Source of the DNA: Alphaproteobacteria bacterium
GTDB taxonomy: Bacteria; Pseudomonadota; Alphaproteobacteria; Rhodobacterales; Rhodobacteraceae
Length of the DNA stretch: 64,000 nucleotides
Assembly: GCA_030424865.1 (NCBI GenBank)
Contig: JAUHVR010000003.1
Coordinates: forward strand, 265,819-329,818
Direction: 5' to 3'
Under the pieces are notes generated by a model. It ran no database searches. It worked only from the letters and a program-made list of their open reading frames with translations, and was not told where the DNA came from. How positions within the stretch are numbered: the stretch's first letter is position 1; each line of letters begins with the position of its first letter. Of the stretch, positions 60,663 to 64,000 are shown piece by piece. The position numbers and the translations under genes were made by a program.

Positions 60663-61079
60663 ATGGCCCGAACACAAGTCACCATTGATTTCGAAACGTC
60701 GCATCTGATCTTCCCGACAATCATTGCGACTGTCCTTACCTTGCTATTTTTGACAATCGTCATCCGCGACCGGTCGCGCATCGCAGGCAGTGGTGCGTAT
60801 TGGCGGCAGACATTTGCCAGCATGGACAAAGTACGCTTCTTTGGCACGCTCGTGCTGACGCTCATTTATTTCTGGCTGATGGTGCCGGTCGGCAATATGT
60901 GGCCGAACACCGGGATGGGCTTTCTGATTTGCTCCGTTCCCTACGTGTTCGCCGTGGGGCTTCTCTATCTGCACGAACGCAGCCTGCGGAACATGATACC
61001 AGTTGCGATCATGGCCGCAGTCGCGCCACCCCTGGCTTGGTGGCTGTTTTCTTACATCTTCTTCCTGTCGCTGCCCTGA
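60663..61079 (+). CDS. TTT transporter small membrane subunit (TctB family, 138 aa)
   Basis: Four hydrophobic segments (SHLIFPTIIATVLTLLFLTI, FFGTLVLTLIYFWLMVPVGN, MGFLICSVPYVFAVGLLYLH and a C-terminal one), as in TctB proteins. The ATG at 60663 has AAGGAGG at 8 nt; a GTG two codons earlier is too close to the ribosome binding site. It lies 12 bp before the tctA-like gene. Confidence 0.85.
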   Translation: MARTQVTIDFETSHLIFPTIIATVLTLLFLTIVIRDRSRIAGSGAYWRQTFASMDKVRFFGTLVLTLIYFWLMVPVGNMWPNTGMGFLICSVPYVFAVGLLYLHERSLRNMIPVAIMAAVAPPLAWWLFSYIFFLSLP

Positions 61080-61091
61080 GAGTCCCGCTCG

Positions 61092-62597
61092 ATGTTCGAA
61101 TTTATCACACCGCTCTTTTGCCTGCTGATTATCGGCGGCACGTTCCTCGGGATCATTTTTGGTTCAATTCCGGGTCTGACGGCGACAATGGCCGTGGCCG
61201 TCTGCCTTCCGCTCACTTTTCCGCTTGGGCTCGAAAACGGTCTCGCGCTCCTTCTTGGACTTTATGTCGGGGGCATTTCTGGCGGTCTTGTCCCTGCGGT
61301 TCTCTTGGGCATTCCGGGTACACCAAGCTCTATCACCACAACGTTCGACGGGTTTCCAATGGCGGCATCCGGCGAGGGGGAAAAAGCGCTTCGGATCGGC
61401 ATCGTATCGTCGTTCGTTGGAGGGCTGATCTCGCTTGGGATCCTTTTCGCTTTCGCGCCGACGCTCGCGCGGTTCGCAATTGAGTTCTCTTACGTCGAGA
61501 AATTCCTCATCATCTTATTTGCTCTAACTGTTATGGCGGCGCTGTCAAAGGACCTGCTGTTGGGCATCTTTTCGGGCGTTCTCGGCATCTTCCTGTCGCT
61601 CATCGGCCGATATGACATCTCTGACGGTGGCAACGGCAAGATGCGTCTCGTGCCGCAGGAATGGGACTATTACCTCGACAACGGTTTTTCGCTGTTGCCG
61701 GTTCTGATCGGCCTTTTCGGCCTTGCCGCGATCCTCGAACAGGCGGAGATCGGTGTGCCCAAGGGGCACAGCCGGGAAGATCTGAAGGTCGGGGGCGAAA
61801 GCACGTTCTCATTTGGCATCTTTCGCAACCAGGCCGGTAACCTTGCGCGGTCGAGCTTTATTGGCACGTTTGTGGGCATCCTCCCCGGAGTTGGTGGTTC
61901 TGCCGCGTCCCTGCTCGGCTATTCCAACGCGAAGACGTTTTCGAAGCACCCACAAACCTTCGGCAAGGGCGAACCTGCCGGTATTGTCGCGTCCGAGTCT
62001 GCCAACAATGGCCTGACGGGTGGCGCTCTGGTGCCGCTCTTGTCGCTTGGCATTCCCGGAGATGCGACAACCGCGATCTTGGTCGGTGCCTTCACATTGC
62101 AAGGTATTCAGGTCGGCCCGCTCTTCATCGGCAACAACCCGGACACATGGAATGCGATGATCATTGCGATGCTGCTCGCGAATGTCGCGATGTTCATGAT
62201 GATGTATATCGCCATCCGGCACATGGCGCTTGTCGTGACAGTGCCCAAGCACATCCTCTTTCCGATCATCCTGATGATGTGTGTCGTTGGAGCCTATACG
62301 ATCAACTACGGCATTATGTTTGACGTCTGGACGCTGCTGATATTCGGCATTCTTGGCTGGCTTATGGTCAAACTGCGACTTGAGGTAGCCCCGTTCATTA
62401 TCGGATTCATTTTGGGGCCTTCGTCCGAGGTGTACTTTGTGAAGAGCCTTGAAAGTTTTGGTGACCTGACAATTTTCTTCACCAAGAGCTGGATCGCTGT
62501 GGTGCTTTGGATTCTCATCATCGGTTCACTGGTTGGATCTTTTTATATGTCGCGCAGAAATGCTGACCAGAATGCGAGCGGCCGCGCAGTGGGTTGA
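61092..62597 (+). CDS. TTT transporter large membrane subunit (TctA family, 501 aa)
   Basis: A 12-TM permease with TctA signatures: IFGSIPGLTATMAVAVCLPL, GISGGLVPAVLLGIPGTPSS, FDGFPMAASGEGEKALRIGI, GILPGVGGSAASLLGYSNAK and VASESANNGLTGGALVPLLS, LGIPGDATTAILVGA. Together with TctB and TctC it forms a gradient-driven uptake system. The LacI gene follows in the same direction. Confidence 0.95.
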   Translation: MFEFITPLFCLLIIGGTFLGIIFGSIPGLTATMAVAVCLPLTFPLGLENGLALLLGLYVGGISGGLVPAVLLGIPGTPSSITTTFDGFPMAASGEGEKALRIGIVSSFVGGLISLGILFAFAPTLARFAIEFSYVEKFLIILFALTVMAALSKDLLLGIFSGVLGIFLSLIGRYDISDGGNGKMRLVPQEWDYYLDNGFSLLPVLIGLFGLAAILEQAEIGVPKGHSREDLKVGGESTFSFGIFRNQAGNLARSSFIGTFVGILPGVGGSAASLLGYSNAKTFSKHPQTFGKGEPAGIVASESANNGLTGGALVPLLSLGIPGDATTAILVGAFTLQGIQVGPLFIGNNPDTWNAMIIAMLLANVAMFMMMYIAIRHMALVVTVPKHILFPIILMMCVVGAYTINYGIMFDVWTLLIFGILGWLMVKLRLEVAPFIIGFILGPSSEVYFVKSLESFGDLTIFFTKSWIAVVLWILIIGSLVGSFYMSRRNADQNASGRAVG

Positions 62598-62664
62598 CGA
62601 CCCAAAGCGAAATGGCAACAAGCTGTTCGGAAGTTGAACTGAAGTTGGCATCAAGAGACGAATC

Positions 62665-63663
62665 ATGGCGCGAGCGCGCGTGACAATGGCAGCGGTGGGG
62701 CGATTGGCCGGCGTGAGTCAGGTCACGGTGTCCCGTGCGCTTTCAGATCCGTCCAAAGTGTCAGCGGAAACGCTGCGCCGGATCAATGAAGCCATCGAAG
62801 CGACGGGCTTTGTTCCCAATGCGGTCGCTGGGGCGCTGGCATCCAGTAAGTCGTGGCTCGTTTCGGCCCTCGTCCCTTCGATCACGAACATCACTTACAA
62901 TTCCCTGATAAAAGAGTTCTCCAGCCGCTTGCGAGATCAGGGGTATCAGGTTCTCTTGACGGATTGCGGCTTCGACCCTGTGGACGAAGAAACCACAATT
63001 GCGCGTCACTTGTCGCGCAGACCTGATGCCATTCTTTTGACAGGGATTAATCACACGGCACAGGCTCGCCGAATGCTGCTGAGCGCGAATATCCCCGTGG
63101 TCGAGATTTGGGAGCTGACCGAGAGCCCCATTGATCTGTGCGTTGGCTTCTCGCATCAGACCGCGGGTCAAGAGGTCGCGGAGTACGCCATCGAAGCGGG
63201 CTTTACTCGGCCAGCCACTATTTCAGCCAACGACGAGCGCGCGCGGCGTCGTGCCGATGCGTTTGCACGGGCATTTCATCGCCGCAAGGCTGCGGAGGTT
63301 GAGGCGGTTCAATTGAATGGCGAAGCGAGCCTTGCCGAAGGAAGAAAGGCGACCGCTGACCTTCTTGAACGCAAGGAGAGTTCGTTCGACGTTATTTTCT
63401 GCAGTTCTGATCTCATCGCCCAAGGCGTGCTGATCGAAGCGCGTAGCAGAGGTCTGAACGTGCCGGGAGATCTTGCGGTGATAGGTTTTGGCGACCAGGA
63501 TTTTGCAGCAGCATTAGAAACCCCGCTCACGACCGTTCGTGTCGACCGCGCAAAAATGGGAATGATTGCTGCGAGCGAAGTGCTGACGCGTATGCAGTCC
63601 GAGACCTCCCCGAGCAAGTTTGTCGATTTGGGCTTTGAAATCATAAAGAGGCGGTCTGCCTAA
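62665..63663 (+). CDS. LacI-family transcriptional regulator (332 aa)
   Basis: The N-terminal LacI HTH is MAAVGRLAGVSQVTVSRALS plus the hinge region AIEATGFVPNAVAGALASSK. A periplasmic-binding-like effector domain follows (LVSALVPSITNITYNSLIKE, VIFCSSDLIAQGVLIEARSR, GDLAVIGFGDQDFAAALETP, LTTVRVDR). It resembles the gluconate/sugar-acid branch. It is probably the repressor acting on the two TGTATGCGCATACA operators. It lies 67 bp after the tctA-like gene. Confidence 0.92.
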   Translation: MARARVTMAAVGRLAGVSQVTVSRALSDPSKVSAETLRRINEAIEATGFVPNAVAGALASSKSWLVSALVPSITNITYNSLIKEFSSRLRDQGYQVLLTDCGFDPVDEETTIARHLSRRPDAILLTGINHTAQARRMLLSANIPVVEIWELTESPIDLCVGFSHQTAGQEVAEYAIEAGFTRPATISANDERARRRADAFARAFHRRKAAEVEAVQLNGEASLAEGRKATADLLERKESSFDVIFCSSDLIAQGVLIEARSRGLNVPGDLAVIGFGDQDFAAALETPLTTVRVDRAKMGMIAASEVLTRMQSETSPSKFVDLGFEIIKRRSA

Positions 63664-63841
63664 GAATAGCTGCCGAGCTCATGCGTCCTTTTGCTTGAGA
63701 TGAGCGTCGCAATCTTGCACCGCAAGTGTCTGCTTCTGCCCAACCGAGTCCATCTACTCGCACCCGCAGCGAATGACAGAAATCCGCCGAACAGATGATG
63801 CCCGACGATTTTCTGGTGCCGAGGACTTTCCGGTGAAGCGC

Positions 63842-64000
63842 GGGGATCCGGACAGATATCAGTCCCTGAGCCTCAAGGTGCTCGATGAAGGCCTTTTCGT
63901 GCTGGTCACCCCGCTCGCGCAAAATCTCGAGAAGCGGGTCCCAGTGCTTTGGTTTCGCAAGCGCTCCTTCGACGACCTGAAGATCCAGCTCCGTCAGATG
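63842..64000 (-). pseudogene. TM0106-family RecB-like nuclease, N-terminal fragment at the window edge
   Basis: Reading from the window edge on the minus strand gives HLTELDLQVVEGALAKPKHW, then DPLLEILRERGDQHEKAFIE and HLEAQGLISVRI. This matches the N-terminal region of TM0106-type RecB-like nucleases. After this point the reading frame continues as PALHRKVLGTRKSSGIICSA without family resemblance, so the catalytic PD-(D/E)XK part is lost. The actual start lies beyond position 64000. It is therefore likely a truncated remnant; the 177 bp between it and the LacI stop show nothing else. Confidence 0.55.

Noticed and set aside
1..64000. tRNA, rRNA, riboswitch, CRISPR array or replication origin
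   Set aside because: No cloverleaf, rRNA segment, regular spacer array or origin-type repeat cluster was recognised by eye; a tRNAscan/Infernal run would be needed to exclude small RNAs fully.

Overview
The window is high-GC, densely packed bacterial DNA that looks like a Rhodobacterales/Roseobacter-type alphaproteobacterium. It carries three TRAP transporters plus one tripartite tricarboxylate (TTT) transporter, FCD-type GntR and LacI/LysR regulators beside catabolic operons, RTX secretion, and decayed IS elements. This placement rests on gene content and protein style only; no rRNA, tRNA, CRISPR array, replication origin or intact mobile element was seen. It is an accessory catabolic region made of separately controlled modules.

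Layout. (1) 1-4.7 kb: a 2-hydroxy-acid/lactate module (lldD, fused TRAP permease, TRAP binding protein, GntR regulator) with two palindromic operators. (2) 4.8-10.4 kb: a 1253-residue RTX calcium-binding protein preceded by three paralogous secreted tail-collar proteins. (3) 10.9-24.9 kb: an eight-gene leftward operon (aldehyde dehydrogenase, GST, SDR, amidohydrolase, sulfatase, arylsulfotransferase-like protein, TAXI binding protein, TRAP permease), then a LysR regulator and a rightward ALDH plus iron-alcohol dehydrogenase pair. A shared motif lies in both flanking promoters. (4) 24.9-30.7 kb: miscellaneous genes (CPBP protease, DUF4386, NmrA-like, EamA, LysR, nitronate monooxygenase-like) and an IS5-type transposase fossil. 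(5) 30.9-53.8 kb: the most interesting part, a roughly 23-kb acyl-CoA catabolic island. It holds a TcuA-like flavoprotein, a Cys-less thiolase with a Zn-ribbon partner, AMP- and NDP-forming CoA ligases, three crotonases, paired acyl-CoA dehydrogenases, a TRAP transporter, a beta-hydroxyacid dehydrogenase, an ALDH, an isocitrate-lyase-family enzyme, a PrpF-family isomerase and its own ETF. One 12-bp palindrome, ACTGTCAACAGT or a one-base variant, occurs six times, at the promoters of all these transcription units including the local GntR gene. (6) 54.1-63.7 kb: a sugar-acid module (IlvD-type dehydratase, DapA-family aldolase/dehydratase, RraA-like protein, frameshifted ketoglutarate-semialdehyde dehydrogenase, TTT transporter, LacI regulator) with two perfect 16-bp operators. 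The window ends in a truncated nuclease gene.

The best candidate for an undescribed system is module 5: a single predicted GntR regulon encoding uptake, CoA activation, beta-oxidation, thiolase-like retro-aldol cleavage and a terminal isomerase/lyase pair for an unknown branched or alicyclic acid. The second is module 3, which combines sulfate-ester enzymes with a beta-etherase-like GST, SDR and decarboxylase-like amidohydrolase, as expected for a sulfated aromatic or ether compound. Substrate assignments in both are inference.
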